Assembly (NCBI GenBank): GCA_017546025.1
Contig: JAFYYS010000015.1
Location: 47,814 to 111,813, forward strand
Reading direction: 5' to 3'
Length of the DNA stretch: 64,000 nucleotides
Source: Lachnospiraceae bacterium
Lineage (GTDB): Bacteria > Bacillota > Clostridia > Lachnospirales > Lachnospiraceae
The position numbers were made by a program, and so were the translations under genes. The first letter of the stretch is position 1. The number at the start of each line of letters is the position of its first letter. Below are positions 42,263 to 51,094 of the stretch, piece by piece. The notes below the pieces were generated by a model. That model was not told where the DNA came from. It saw only the letters and a list, made by a program, of their open reading frames with translations, and ran no database searches.

Positions 42263-44107
42263 GTGAAAGAATTTGATCTGAAAAAGGAACTGAAGCAGCT
42301 GCCGGACCGGCCGGGCGTCTATCTGATGCACGACCGTGAGGATCATATTATCTATGTCGGCAAGGCAAAGGTCCTGAAGAACCGCGTAAAGCAGTATTTT
42401 CAGACCGGTGTCAGAAGGTCCGGAAAGATTGAGCTGATGATCGGGCAGATTGCCTGGTTTGAGTATATCGTTGTGGATTCCGAGCTCGAGGCACTGATTC
42501 TTGAGAACAACCTGATCAAAGAGCATACACCGAAATACAATACGCTGTTAAAGGACGGAAAGACTTATCCGTACATCAAAGTGACGGTGGCGGAGGAGTT
42601 CCCGCGGGTACTCCTTTCAAGACAGCAGCTTAAGGACCATGCAAGGTATTTCGGTCCTTTTGCATTGAGCGGTTCGGTCAACGAGATGATTGAACTGATC
42701 CGGAAGCTGTTCCGAATTCGCACCTGCAACCGTCAGCTCCCGAAGGAAATCGGGAAGGACCGCCCGTGTCTATATTATCAGATCGGGCAGTGTGACGCGC
42801 CCTGCATGGGCTATATAACGAAAGAGGATTATCGGGAAACGGTTGAGAAAGTGCTCCGTTTCCTTTCCCATGATTACGAGGAAGTAAAAAAGACGCTTCA
42901 AAGCAAAATGCTTGCGGCAAGTGAGGCACTGGATTTTGAAAAAGCGGCCGAATACCGCGACATGATCAAAAAGGTGCAGTCGCTCCATGAGGAGCAGAAG
43001 GCGGACGATTCTCATACTGAGGAGCGGGATGTCATCGCATTTGCCACGGATAAGGGGAGCACGGTTGTTTCCGTCTTCTTTGAGCGAAACGGAAGGCTTT
43101 TAGGCCGCGAGCACCACTACCTGAGCGGGACCGAGGGGCAGGAAAGCAGTGAGGTTCTTTCCGAATTCCTGCGGCAGTTTTATGACGGGATGCCGTACAT
43201 CCCGAAGGAGATTGTCATCGAGGAGGAGCCGGAGGACCGAGAGCTTTTAGAGCAGTGGCTTTCCGGTAAGCGCGGGAAGAGCGTTCACATCAAGGTGCCG
43301 AAGATCGGCGGCAAGGAGCATCTGATTCAGCTTGCGAAGCAGAATGCGCAGCTTGTGCTGAAGCAGGATCTTGACAAACTGGCGCGCGAAGAAAAGAGGA
43401 CGAAGGGCGCGGCGGAGGAGATTGCCGGACTTTTAGGGCTTCCCGACGTGCACCGGATGGAATCGTACGATATCAGTAACATAAGCGGGTTTCTGTCGGT
43501 CGGATCGATGGTCGTATTTGCCGACGGCAAGCCGAGAAAGAGCGAATACCGGAAATTCCGGATTCAAAGCGTCGAGGGGCCGAACGATTATGCTTCGATG
43601 GAGGAGGTGCTGACAAGGCGTTTCCGCCACGGCATGGAGGAGCGCGCGGCGCAGAAGGAATCGAGCTTCACGAGATACCCCGACCTGATATTGATGGACG
43701 GCGGCAAGGGGCAGGTGCATATCGCCGAGGAGGTCCTTAAAAGGCTCGGCCTTTCCATCCCGGTTGCCGGCATGGTGAAGGATGATAACCACCGTACAAG
43801 AGGGCTTTATTTCCGCGACGAAGAGCTCCCGATTGACACGCACGGCGAAGGGTTCGCGCTTCTTACGCGAATCCAGGATGAAACGCACCGCTTTGCCATC
43901 ACCTATCATAAGAATCTGCGGTCCGGAAGCCAGCTGCATTCGAAGCTTGACGAGATTCCGGGCGTCGGTCCGACCAGGCGAAAGACGCTGATGCGGTATT
44001 ACGACAACATGGAAAGCCTGCGGAACGCAAACGAGGAGGAGATTGCCGCGCTGCCGGGAATGAACGCGAAGGTTGCGAAGCAGATTGTGGAATTTTTGAA
44101 GAAATAG
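42263..44107 (+). CDS. uvrC: UvrABC excinuclease subunit C
   Basis: 614 residues. Makes both incisions in nucleotide excision repair. The N-terminal GIY-YIG nuclease (PGVYLMHDREDHIIYVGKAKVLKNRVKQYF) makes the 3' cut. The UvrB-binding UVR motif (MLAASEALDFEKAAEYRDMIKKVQ) is near residue 215. The RNase H-like endonuclease (MESYDISNISGFLSVGSMVVF; LILMDGGKGQVHIAEEVL) makes the 5' cut. Helix-hairpin-helix repeats (LDEIPGVGPTRRKTLM; IAALPGMNAKVAKQIV) close the protein. GTG start with GAGAGGATG upstream. hprK has its own promoter 40 bases after the stop. Confidence 0.96.
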   Translation: MKEFDLKKELKQLPDRPGVYLMHDREDHIIYVGKAKVLKNRVKQYFQTGVRRSGKIELMIGQIAWFEYIVVDSELEALILENNLIKEHTPKYNTLLKDGKTYPYIKVTVAEEFPRVLLSRQQLKDHARYFGPFALSGSVNEMIELIRKLFRIRTCNRQLPKEIGKDRPCLYYQIGQCDAPCMGYITKEDYRETVEKVLRFLSHDYEEVKKTLQSKMLAASEALDFEKAAEYRDMIKKVQSLHEEQKADDSHTEERDVIAFATDKGSTVVSVFFERNGRLLGREHHYLSGTEGQESSEVLSEFLRQFYDGMPYIPKEIVIEEEPEDRELLEQWLSGKRGKSVHIKVPKIGGKEHLIQLAKQNAQLVLKQDLDKLAREEKRTKGAAEEIAGLLGLPDVHRMESYDISNISGFLSVGSMVVFADGKPRKSEYRKFRIQSVEGPNDYASMEEVLTRRFRHGMEERAAQKESSFTRYPDLILMDGGKGQVHIAEEVLKRLGLSIPVAGMVKDDNHRTRGLYFRDEELPIDTHGEGFALLTRIQDETHRFAITYHKNLRSGSQLHSKLDEIPGVGPTRRKTLMRYYDNMESLRNANEEEIAALPGMNAKVAKQIVEFLKK

Positions 44108-44143
44108 ATGGAAAATGTAACGTAAAATCGGTCACATTTGCCG

Positions 44144-44172
44144 TTGCATGACGGCGCGATGTCAAGTATACT
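44144..44172 (+). promoter_or_regulatory. Sigma-A promoter for the hprK operon
   Basis: TTGCAT (44144-44149), a 17-base spacer and TATACT (44167-44172), 31 bases before the hprK start. No catabolite-responsive element is apparent around it. Confidence 0.7.
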
Positions 44173-44203
44173 GAAATGTGAGTGATAATATTCGGAGGTT
44201 TTT

Positions 44204-45139
44204 ATGTATACAGTTGAAATAACCAAGATGGTCGAGAGAATGCATCTGACCAACCTGACACCCGAAATCGATCTGACGGGCCGTGTCATTTCCACGCCCG
44301 AGATTAACCGTCCCGCGCTTCAGCTCGCGGGCTTCTTCAGCGATTTCGACCCGAACCGCGTACAGCTGATCGGAAACGTGGAATACGCGTACATGTATCA
44401 TAACGAAATGAATTCGGAACAGCGCCACATCTGCTTCTCAAGACTGATGGGCTACGGTGTTCCGTGCATCATATTCTGCCGGAACCTGCCGGTAAGCGAC
44501 GGCATGAAGAAGCTGGCACTTGAGAAGGGCGTTCCGCTGTTCGGCTGCGCCATGGAGACGACCGCACTGGTTGCGGAGCTCGTGCGCTGGCTGCAGGTAG
44601 AACTGGCTCCCCGCATTTCCATCCACGGCGTGCTGGTCGACGTCTTCGGTGAAGGCGTGCTGATCACCGGCGAGAGCGGCATCGGTAAGAGCGAGGCCGC
44701 GCTTGAGCTGATCAAGAGAGGACACCGTCTCGTAAGCGATGACGTCGTCGAAATCAAGAAGGTCAGCGACGAGACGCTGGTCGGTTCCGCACCGGATGTC
44801 ACGAGACATCTGATCGAGCTTCGCGGTATCGGCATCATCGACGTCAAGACGCTGTACGGCGTACAGAGCGTTAAGGACACGCAGTCCATCAACCTCGTCA
44901 TCCGTTTGGAGGAGTGGGACCGCGAGAAGGATTATGACCGTTTCGGCCTTGAGGACAATTACACCGAGTTTCTCGGCAACCGGGTTGTCTGCAACGATAT
45001 CCCGATTCGCCCCGGCCGTAACCTCGCCATCATCTGTGAGGCGGCCGCCATCAACTACCGTCAGAAGAAGATGGGCTACAACGCGGCCAAGGAGCTTCAC
45101 AACCGCGTCATGAACAATCTGAAGAAGAATTCACAGTAA
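44204..45139 (+). CDS. hprK: HPr kinase/phosphorylase
   Basis: 311 residues. Phosphorylates and dephosphorylates Ser46 of HPr-type proteins, the key switch of carbon catabolite control in Firmicutes. The N-terminal domain (1-130) is followed by Walker A GESGIGKSEAAL, the Asp pair in RLVSDDVVEIKK, and the HprK signature ELRGIGIIDVKTLYG. The C-terminus contains NRVVCNDIPIRPGRNLA. First gene of a five-gene operon that ends in a likely substrate, an HPr-like protein. Confidence 0.96.
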   Translation: MYTVEITKMVERMHLTNLTPEIDLTGRVISTPEINRPALQLAGFFSDFDPNRVQLIGNVEYAYMYHNEMNSEQRHICFSRLMGYGVPCIIFCRNLPVSDGMKKLALEKGVPLFGCAMETTALVAELVRWLQVELAPRISIHGVLVDVFGEGVLITGESGIGKSEAALELIKRGHRLVSDDVVEIKKVSDETLVGSAPDVTRHLIELRGIGIIDVKTLYGVQSVKDTQSINLVIRLEEWDREKDYDRFGLEDNYTEFLGNRVVCNDIPIRPGRNLAIICEAAAINYRQKKMGYNAAKELHNRVMNNLKKNSQ

Positions 45140-45151
45140 ACGGAGGAAGCC

Positions 45152-46084
45152 ATGAAATACATTTTCGGCATCGATATCGGCGGCACGACCGTGAAGTGCG
45201 GACTGTTCCAAAAGGACGGAGGGCTCCTTGACAAATGGGAGATCCCGACGGACCGCACCGACAACGGAAAGAACATTCTCAGAGACGTTGCCTCGGCCAT
45301 TCTTAACAAGGCCGCGGAAAATGGCATAGCAAAGACGGACATCGCCGGAATCGGCATGGGTGTTCCCGGACCGGTTCTTGCGGACGGCACTGTGCTCGGC
45401 TGCATCAATCTCGGCTGGGGAACGGTGAACGCCAAGGACGCGATGGAAGGACTGATCGGTGTCCCGGTTTATGTCGGAAACGATGCGAACGTTGCCGCGC
45501 TCGGCGAAGCGGTTTACGGCGGCGGAAGAGGCTATGACAGTGTTCTGATGGTTACGCTCGGCACCGGTGTCGGCGGCGGGCTTATCTTAAACGGTCAGAT
45601 TGTTTGCGGCTCGAACGGAGCAGCAGCGGAAATCGGCCATATCATCGTGGAGAACGACGAACCCGATGCATGCGGCTGCGGCGGACACGGCCATCTCGAG
45701 CAGTACGCGAGCGCGACCGGAATCGTGCGCATGGCCAAGAAGCGCCTTGCCCTGTCCGATGAGATGACGGCACTTCGCAAATACGAAAAGCTTACGGCAA
45801 AGGATATCTTTGACGAAGCAAAGAACGGTGATAAGATTGCGCTTGAGCTGACCGACCGTCTCGGCAGCTATCTGGCTCTGGTGCTGACGCATGTGGCAGC
45901 AGTCGTTGACCCGCAGGCATTTGTCATCGGCGGCGGCGTCAGCAAGGCGGGAACCATCCTGACGGATGCAATTGAAAGACATTACAACCACAACATTCTG
46001 AAGGCTCTTTGCGGGAAGAAGATTCTTCTTGCGGAGCTCGGCAATGACGCCGGCATCTACGGTGCCGCAAGCATGGTAAGGTGA
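45152..46084 (+). CDS. glcK: ROK-family glucokinase
   Basis: 310 residues. Phosphorylates glucose to glucose-6-phosphate. ATP site GIDIGGTTVKCGLF at the N-terminus, sugar site VGNDANVAALGE with catalytic Asp, second phosphate loop VTLGTGVGGGLI, and ROK zinc motif DACGCGGHGHLEQYAS. Co-transcription with hprK fits a role in glucose use and catabolite control. Substrate assignment rests on family and context; other ROK hexokinases are possible. Confidence 0.9.
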   Translation: MKYIFGIDIGGTTVKCGLFQKDGGLLDKWEIPTDRTDNGKNILRDVASAILNKAAENGIAKTDIAGIGMGVPGPVLADGTVLGCINLGWGTVNAKDAMEGLIGVPVYVGNDANVAALGEAVYGGGRGYDSVLMVTLGTGVGGGLILNGQIVCGSNGAAAEIGHIIVENDEPDACGCGGHGHLEQYASATGIVRMAKKRLALSDEMTALRKYEKLTAKDIFDEAKNGDKIALELTDRLGSYLALVLTHVAAVVDPQAFVIGGGVSKAGTILTDAIERHYNHNILKALCGKKILLAELGNDAGIYGAASMVR

Positions 46085-47001
46085 CACTATTGGACTGGAA
46101 AGAAGAACTGAAGACAATCTGTCCGTCTGAGCATATCAGCTTTGAGGAGCCGATGAGCAGGCATACATCGTTTCGCATTGGCGGACCCGCGGAGTGCTAC
46201 ATTGTTCCGAAGGATGCGGAGGAACTGAAGCAGGTCATCCTTTTCGCGAAGGCAAATGCCATTCCGTTCACGGTCATCGGAAACGGAACCAATCTGCTTG
46301 TCAGTGACGACGGCATCCGCGGAATCGTCATTCGGATGGAGGAGGGCTCTTTTAGTGAGATCGGAACCGACGGAGACCGCGTTTTATACCGCGCGGATGC
46401 AGGCGTTTTGTTTTCCTCATTTGCCAAGGCAGCTGTAAAGCTCGGCTATAGTGAACTTGCCTATGCGACGGGAATTCCCGGAAGCGTCGGCGGTGCGGTC
46501 GTGATGAATGCGGGCGCATACGGCGGCGAGGTGAAGGATACGTTACGCAGTGTGACGGTTCTGACGAAGGACGGCGAAATCGTCGAAAGAACGGCGGAAG
46601 AGCTTCAGCTTTCGTACCGGCACAGCAACCTGAGCGAGAAGGAAGAGATTGTAATCTCTGCTGTATTCGCGTTAAAGAAGGGCTCGCCGGAAGAGGCACT
46701 TTCACTGCAGGCGGATTACACGGCAAGACGGAAGGACAAGCAGCCGCTTGAGTACCCGAGCGCGGGCAGCACCTTTAAGCGGCCGGAAGGATATTTTGCG
46801 GGTAAGCTGATTGAGGATTGCGGGTTACGCGGTTTTCAGATCGGCGGAGCGCAGGTTTCCGAGAAGCATTGCGGCTTTGTCATCAACAAGGCGGACGCCA
46901 CGGCTGAGGACGTGATGCAGCTGATCGGATATGTGCAGCGGACGGTATCGGAACGGTTCGGTGTTGTGCTGGAGCCTGAGGTGCGTTTTTTAGGATTTTA
47001 G
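46081..47001 (+). CDS. murB: UDP-N-acetylenolpyruvoylglucosamine reductase
   Basis: 306 residues. The FAD- and NADPH-dependent second step of UDP-MurNAc synthesis for peptidoglycan. FAD domain: [51 protein letters not shown]. Catalytic site: [30 protein letters not shown] (proton-donating Ser) and the late Glu in [12 protein letters not shown] start overlapping the glucokinase stop (GTGA); a TTG nine bases on is an alternative. Type IIb length. Confidence 0.94.
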   Translation: MTLLDWKEELKTICPSEHISFEEPMSRHTSFRIGGPAECYIVPKDAEELKQVILFAKANAIPFTVIGNGTNLLVSDDGIRGIVIRMEEGSFSEIGTDGDRVLYRADAGVLFSSFAKAAVKLGYSELAYATGIPGSVGGAVVMNAGAYGGEVKDTLRSVTVLTKDGEIVERTAEELQLSYRHSNLSEKEEIVISAVFALKKGSPEEALSLQADYTARRKDKQPLEYPSAGSTFKRPEGYFAGKLIEDCGLRGFQIGGAQVSEKHCGFVINKADATAEDVMQLIGYVQRTVSERFGVVLEPEVRFLGF

Positions 47002-47011
47002 GAGGACCGGC

Positions 47012-47950
47012 ATGTCATTTTCCCGGGAAGTGAAAGAAGAACTCATCGGAAGAATGCCCTCGCAGGCACATTGCAGATCGGCGGAATTATGCGGTTTTCT
47101 CGTATACCGCGGCGAGCTTCTTTCGGACGGAACGCTGGAATTTGTATGTGATAATCAGGGGATTGCAAAAAAGGTCTTTACATTTTTGAAAAAGTCATAT
47201 AATATTGGTCTAGCCGCAATGCAGCGGAAAGTCGGGGGCCGCGTCCGGACAGAGCATGTCGTTCGGATTCCGGATGCCGAAGAAACGGCGCTTGTTCTTT
47301 CTTCCCTGGGACTCGGAACGAGCCTGGAAAGACCCGGCAGGCTGACCCTTTTACAGGAGGAATGCCTGAGCAGAAGCTGCTGCAAACGGAGCTTTCTTCG
47401 CGCCGCCTATTGCATGGCCGGCACGATGAACGACCCGAAGAAGTCACTTCACTTCGAGATTGCGGCGCCTGAGCAGTCGGTCGGAAGAATTCTTTCCGAA
47501 CTGATGGATTCCTTCGGGCTTGCCCCGAAAGTGACCGAGCGCAGGGGAATCACCTGTTTGTACCGCAAGGACGGGGACGGCATTTCCGACATGCTGAATG
47601 TCATGGAAGCGCATGCATCCCTGCTTCGCTACGAAAGCGAAAGAGCCATGCGGGAGGTACACGGCAACGTGAACCGGAAGGTGAACATTGAAGTGTCGAA
47701 TCTGCGAAAGACCGCGAAGGCAAGTGAGAAGCAGATTCGGAGCATTCAGTTGATCAGTGAAACGACAGGTCTGGGAAGCCTGCCGCAGGAGTTATCGGAT
47801 ATAGCGAAGCTTCGGCTTGAGAACCCGGAAGCGTCGCTGACGGAATTGGGTGAGATGCTGACACCTCCGCTCAGAAGGTCGGGGGTCAATCATCGGTTGC
47901 AGAAACTGTGTGATATTGCGGAGGATCTGGCAAGGAGGAGTAAAGAATGA
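47012..47950 (+). CDS. whiA: DNA-binding protein WhiA
   Basis: 312 residues. An N-terminal LAGLIDADG-like fold (FSREVKEELIG; AELCGFLVYRGELLSDG; CCKRSFLRAAYCMAGTMNDPKKSLHFEI) without endonuclease residues, and a C-terminal helix-turn-helix (LRLENPEASLTELGEMLTPPLRRSGVNHRLQKL). In Firmicutes it influences cell division and metabolism. In many genomes rapZ and yvcK lie just before it; here murB takes that place. ATGA overlap with the HPr-like gene. Confidence 0.95.
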   Translation: MSFSREVKEELIGRMPSQAHCRSAELCGFLVYRGELLSDGTLEFVCDNQGIAKKVFTFLKKSYNIGLAAMQRKVGGRVRTEHVVRIPDAEETALVLSSLGLGTSLERPGRLTLLQEECLSRSCCKRSFLRAAYCMAGTMNDPKKSLHFEIAAPEQSVGRILSELMDSFGLAPKVTERRGITCLYRKDGDGISDMLNVMEAHASLLRYESERAMREVHGNVNRKVNIEVSNLRKTAKASEKQIRSIQLISETTGLGSLPQELSDIAKLRLENPEASLTELGEMLTPPLRRSGVNHRLQKLCDIAEDLARRSKE

Positions 47951-48201
47951 TTTCCAAGAACATGACCATCAGTATCCCGAGCGGCCTTGAGGCCCGGCCG
48001 GTTGCGCTGCTTGTGCAGGTTGCAAGCCGTTATGATTCCAGCATTTACGTAGAGTGCGGAAACAAGAAGGTAAATGCCAAGAGCATCATGGGTATGATGA
48101 GCCTGGCCACCCCCGCGGGAACGGCCATTACCGTAACGGTTGACGGACCGGATGAGAATGCCGCCATGAAGGGTATCGAGGATTTCCTTACCGGGAAGTA
48201 G
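47947..48201 (+). CDS. HPr/Crh-like regulatory protein with Glu at position 15
   Basis: 84 residues of HPr fold. The position of the PTS phosphorylated His15 holds Glu (SGLEARPVA at 12-20), while the regulatory Ser46 is kept (NAKSIMGMMSL). It therefore cannot carry PTS phosphate on His15 but should be a substrate of HprK, encoded in the same operon. That is the situation of Bacillus Crh, which has Gln15. I infer a Crh-like co-repressor or regulator role. The start overlaps whiA (ATGA) and a terminator follows. Confidence 0.88.
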   Translation: MISKNMTISIPSGLEARPVALLVQVASRYDSSIYVECGNKKVNAKSIMGMMSLATPAGTAITVTVDGPDENAAMKGIEDFLTGK

Positions 48202-48253
48202 GCCGATTGATATTTTAAGAAGACTGGTTTTTGTTTTCTGCATCAGAATGAAG

Positions 48254-48296
48254 AAAGACGCGATTTTGGAGAAATCTCCGAAACCGCGTCTTTTCG
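48254..48296 (+). terminator. Intrinsic terminator of the hprK operon
   Basis: AAAGACGCG (48254-48262) pairs with CGCGTCTTT (48285-48293), with an inner GGAGA/TCTCC stem and a T-rich end. Confidence 0.8.
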
Positions 48297-48332
48297 CATT
48301 CTATTCACGCTTTTTTCACACTTTTTTCACAA

Positions 48333-48369
48333 AATATGTCGTTCATCAAGAGAATATGTCGTTCATCAA
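48333..48369 (+). repeat. Two tandem 17-base direct repeats
   Basis: AATATGTCGTTCATCAA at 48333-48349 and 48353-48369, a 20-base period (two helical turns), at the left border of the AT-rich segment. They could be paired binding sites or a recombination scar. The rest of the 48297-48652 gap is AT-rich with only a weak TATACT near 48602. Confidence 0.7.
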
Positions 48370-48652
48370 AAAGTTGTTGCTATTTTTTTGTGTTTCCGCA
48401 TAATAGATTCAGGGGAAAAACATATCTGAAATAAGATATAGAATTGAGTTTGGTCCTTTTTTGGAATTGAAGCAATAATGATTCTATGGTATTGATGATT
48501 TTGCGGATCATTAATATAAAATGGGAAAGGAATCTGTAGCATCCGCAAAATGAACAGATTCCTCTCCGCAATGCAGAACTCGAAAAGAGCCCTAGGCCAA
48601 GTATACTACTTTTTTCGAGCGTTGCCAATATATTATTGAAAGGAGATTTATG

Positions 48653-49171
48653 ATGAAAAAAGTAGTTATTAATGTTAGAAAAGCAATGTCTTTATTACTC
48701 ACGATGATTATTCTGATGGGCTTTTCACATCAGGTTCAGGCGGCAGCACCGGTTGTGACGCTTAACTCGTGGGACCTTGTTGACAGTGGCAAGCACTTGG
48801 ACTGGGATGGAGATACAAATTATAAGACTATGTTTACTACCGCAGTTAATACTTGGAATGCATATAAACCTGGTGTTATTCGGAAGGATTCATGGACAGT
48901 CATTGAGGATGTAAATATCAAAGATTATGCAGGTGATAATACTACAATTCTCACGGTGTCATCAAATGGAAAGATTAGGTTCAATCAAATGGTAATGGAT
49001 AAGCATAGTGACGCACAAAAGACAAGTGATTGTCTTTTTGCACTTGGACTGGCGTTGGGACTTGGTATAACGCATAACACAAGTGATGTAATGTATGCTT
49101 CCACATCTTCAGTAACAACTCTTTCTGCAAACGATAAGGCATCATATGATGCTGCTTACACTAGATATTAA
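48653..49171 (+). CDS. Secreted matrixin-like protein lacking the zinc site (pseudo-protease)
   Basis: 172 residues with a signal peptide ending VQAAA. It aligns over its whole length with the next gene, sharing SWDLVDSGKHLDWDG, NTWNAYKPGVIR, the region of the metal helix and the final SYDAAYTRY. Where the neighbour has the metzincin zinc motif HEIGHALGLDH, this protein reads FALGLALGLGITH: both zinc His of HEXXH and the Glu are lost; a third His remains, displaced by two residues. The Met-turn (DVMY) is kept. It should be catalytically dead. A role as inhibitor, decoy or binding partner is inferred. Start 48653 has AAAGGAG at better spacing than the ATG three bases earlier. Confidence 0.78.
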   Translation: MKKVVINVRKAMSLLLTMIILMGFSHQVQAAAPVVTLNSWDLVDSGKHLDWDGDTNYKTMFTTAVNTWNAYKPGVIRKDSWTVIEDVNIKDYAGDNTTILTVSSNGKIRFNQMVMDKHSDAQKTSDCLFALGLALGLGITHNTSDVMYASTSSVTTLSANDKASYDAAYTRY

Positions 49172-49185
49172 AGGGGGACGTTGTG

Positions 49186-49689
49186 ATGAAGAAATCTTTA
49201 TTTATTGTTTCTTTGTTACTGGCAGGTTTCTTTTTAGTGGATTCGGTTTGTGATGCGGCATCATATTCTTATGTACTCAGTACGTGGGACCTTGTTGATA
49301 GTGGCAAACATCTGGATTGGGATGGAAGCACAAATTATATGACTGAGTGGTATAATGCTGTAAATGCCTGGAATGCGTATAAGCCCGGTGTAATAAGGGT
49401 TGATCGATGGGATATCCTTGAGGATGTGCATATCTACGATAAATCAAAGTGTGATGGAAGCACATTTGCTTCAACCTATTCGTATGGTGTAATAGTTTTT
49501 TATCAAGATACTATGGATAAGATGACTCCGACGCAAAGACAGGCTACTATTATGCATGAAATCGGACATGCCTTGGGGCTTGACCATAATGGGAAGGATA
49601 CTTCTATTATGCGGACGGGATATAAGAACTTTACAACACTAGATATCATTGATAAGCAAGGCTATGATGCGGCATATAAAAGGTATTAG
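49186..49689 (+). CDS. Secreted matrixin-like zinc metalloprotease
   Basis: 167 residues with a signal peptide (hydrophobic 5-20, likely cleaved near CDAAS). The C-terminal half carries the complete metzincin motif HEIGHALGLDH followed by DTSIM, the Met-turn, as in matrixins (family M10). The N-terminal part, shared with the preceding gene, contains TWDLVDSGKHLDWDG and NAWNAYKPGVIR. It lacks a cysteine-switch propeptide. Being small and exported, it probably acts at or outside the cell surface. The start is the ATG at 49186 behind GGGGGAC; a GTG three bases earlier is possible. Confidence 0.85.
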   Translation: MKKSLFIVSLLLAGFFLVDSVCDAASYSYVLSTWDLVDSGKHLDWDGSTNYMTEWYNAVNAWNAYKPGVIRVDRWDILEDVHIYDKSKCDGSTFASTYSYGVIVFYQDTMDKMTPTQRQATIMHEIGHALGLDHNGKDTSIMRTGYKNFTTLDIIDKQGYDAAYKRY

Positions 49690-49728
49690 AGCTAGACTCT
49701 AATTTTGGTAGATTATTAATCGGGGGAA

Positions 49729-49767
49729 GGCGATGGCTATAGTCCGGTTTGGAATAAGGCCGTCGCC
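49729..49767 (+). promoter_or_regulatory. Hairpin in the leader of the lipoprotein gene
   Basis: GGCGATGGC (49729-49737) pairs with GCCGTCGCC (49759-49767; one G-U pair), 41 bases before the chosen start. It is GC-rich within AT-rich DNA and has no T-run. It contains an alternative ATG (49733) that would add 25 residues before the signal peptide. Confidence 0.45.
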
Positions 49768-49807
49768 TAATCCTAAAAAAACTAAATGGGAAAACGGGAG
49801 GTTAGAA

Positions 49808-50404
49808 ATGCGCAGAGTAAAAGGATTATTATCGTTGATTGTTGCAGTGGCGATTGTTTTATGCAGTTGTGGCAAGAGTATTGATGTACGAAAAATCATC
49901 GGAACTGATCAGATGAAGGTTGAACCATATCATGCTTCATTTGTTGTTGATGAGAATGATATTATTCAAGTAACTACGTATGCTTCATATGTGTTTGTTG
50001 CCGAAGTTATAGATTATGATAAAACAGAGTATATAAACGGTGATGCAAATCTGCCGTTAACCTATTATCATGTTCGGGTAAAAGAGAATATTAAAGGGAG
50101 TCTGAGGACGGATGAAGATATTGTGGTGAAAAAAGCCGGAGGGGTACGTAAGGGAACTGATACTTTTTTGATTTGTGAGGGGGATGTGTTGCCTAAACCT
50201 GGCAATACATATCTTTTTTCAGCTGTGATTTTTGAGGATGATTTGTATTGCCCAATGCCAAACATGGTTATTGGAGTAGAGAATAGTGAGGATGTTTCAA
50301 ACAATCCTTTTGTTTTACAATTCAAAGAAGCATGTAATAACCCGACGGAAGAAGTTCCTAATGGGAATCAGTATAAATCCAAATATGACAGCGGTGAAGA
50401 ATAA
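49808..50404 (+). CDS. Lipoprotein of unknown function in the matrixin/ABC cassette
   Basis: 198 residues. Basic start (MRRVKG), hydrophobic stretch and lipobox ending in LCSC near residue 20. The mature domain (about 45-150) reads ASYVFVAEVIDYDKTEYINGDANLPLTYYHVRVKENIKG then DVLPKPGNTYLFSAVIF, a small beta-rich fold found in other secreted proteins of Gram-positives that I cannot name. GGGAGG before ATG 49808 and the signal peptide decide this start over 49733. Its stop abuts the ABC ATPase start with no gap, so the two are coupled. Confidence 0.78.
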   Translation: MRRVKGLLSLIVAVAIVLCSCGKSIDVRKIIGTDQMKVEPYHASFVVDENDIIQVTTYASYVFVAEVIDYDKTEYINGDANLPLTYYHVRVKENIKGSLRTDEDIVVKKAGGVRKGTDTFLICEGDVLPKPGNTYLFSAVIFEDDLYCPMPNMVIGVENSEDVSNNPFVLQFKEACNNPTEEVPNGNQYKSKYDSGEE

Positions 50405-51094
50405 ATGGGGATCATAGAGGTAAAGAATCTTACAAAAGTATATGAAAAGGAAGGAGTCTTTATTCGCGCACTTCAAGGAATAACTATGGAGATTCTTGAA
50501 GGCTCATTTGTTGCGATAACCGGAACAAGCGGGTCGGGAAAATCAACCTTACTTCATATTCTGGCCGGAATCGATGATGCCACTTCCGGAGAAGTATGGA
50601 TAAACGGAATACGAACTGACCGATTAAGCAGGGACGAGAAGACTGTTTTCCGTAGAAAAAATATAGGGTTGATTTATCAATTCTTCAACCTGGTTTCTGT
50701 ATTGACTGTTGCAGAAAACATAGTGCTTCCGGCGACACTTGACGGTAAAAAATCGGATGCAGAAAAGTTGAAGGAATTAATGGAAAAGCTTCATTTGGAA
50801 GAAAGAAAAAAACATTTTCCGTCGGAATTATCCGGAGGGCAGCAGCAGCGGGTCGCAATAGCACGCGCCATCTATAACAAGCCTTTAGTTGTTTTGGCGG
50901 ATGAACCTACAGGCAACCTTGATTCATATAACAGAATTGATGTGATGAATGCTTTAATGCTGCTGAATAAGGAATGTAATATAACTGTCGTAATGGTTAC
51001 ACATGACTCGGAGCTAGCAGCTTATGCGGATCGAGTAATCAAGATTTCTGACGGAAAGATTGTAGAAGACAAGGAAAGGGCAAATAATGATTAA
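50405..51094 (+). CDS. ABC transporter ATPase (MacB/BceA type)
   Basis: 229 residues. Walker A GTSGSGKSTLLH, Q-loop YQFFNLVSVLTVAEN, signature LSGGQQQR, Walker B VVLADEPTGNLD, H-loop VMVTHDSELAAYADR. This LolD/MacB/BceA branch powers permeases that move lipoproteins or peptides, or pull antimicrobial peptides off the membrane. The start follows the lipoprotein stop directly and the gene overlaps the permease by eight bases. All nucleotide-site residues are present. Confidence 0.93.
   Translation: MGIIEVKNLTKVYEKEGVFIRALQGITMEILEGSFVAITGTSGSGKSTLLHILAGIDDATSGEVWINGIRTDRLSRDEKTVFRRKNIGLIYQFFNLVSVLTVAENIVLPATLDGKKSDAEKLKELMEKLHLEERKKHFPSELSGGQQQRVAIARAIYNKPLVVLADEPTGNLDSYNRIDVMNALMLLNKECNITVVMVTHDSELAAYADRVIKISDGKIVEDKERANND

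Noticed and set aside
44108..44143. Terminator after uvrC
   Set aside because: AAATGTAAC can pair with GTCACATTT, but no T-run follows and the stem is weak.
49733..49807. Upstream ATG for the cassette lipoprotein
   Set aside because: It would place 25 polar residues before the signal peptide and lies inside a hairpin; ATG 49808 has GGGAGG and gives a proper lipoprotein signal.
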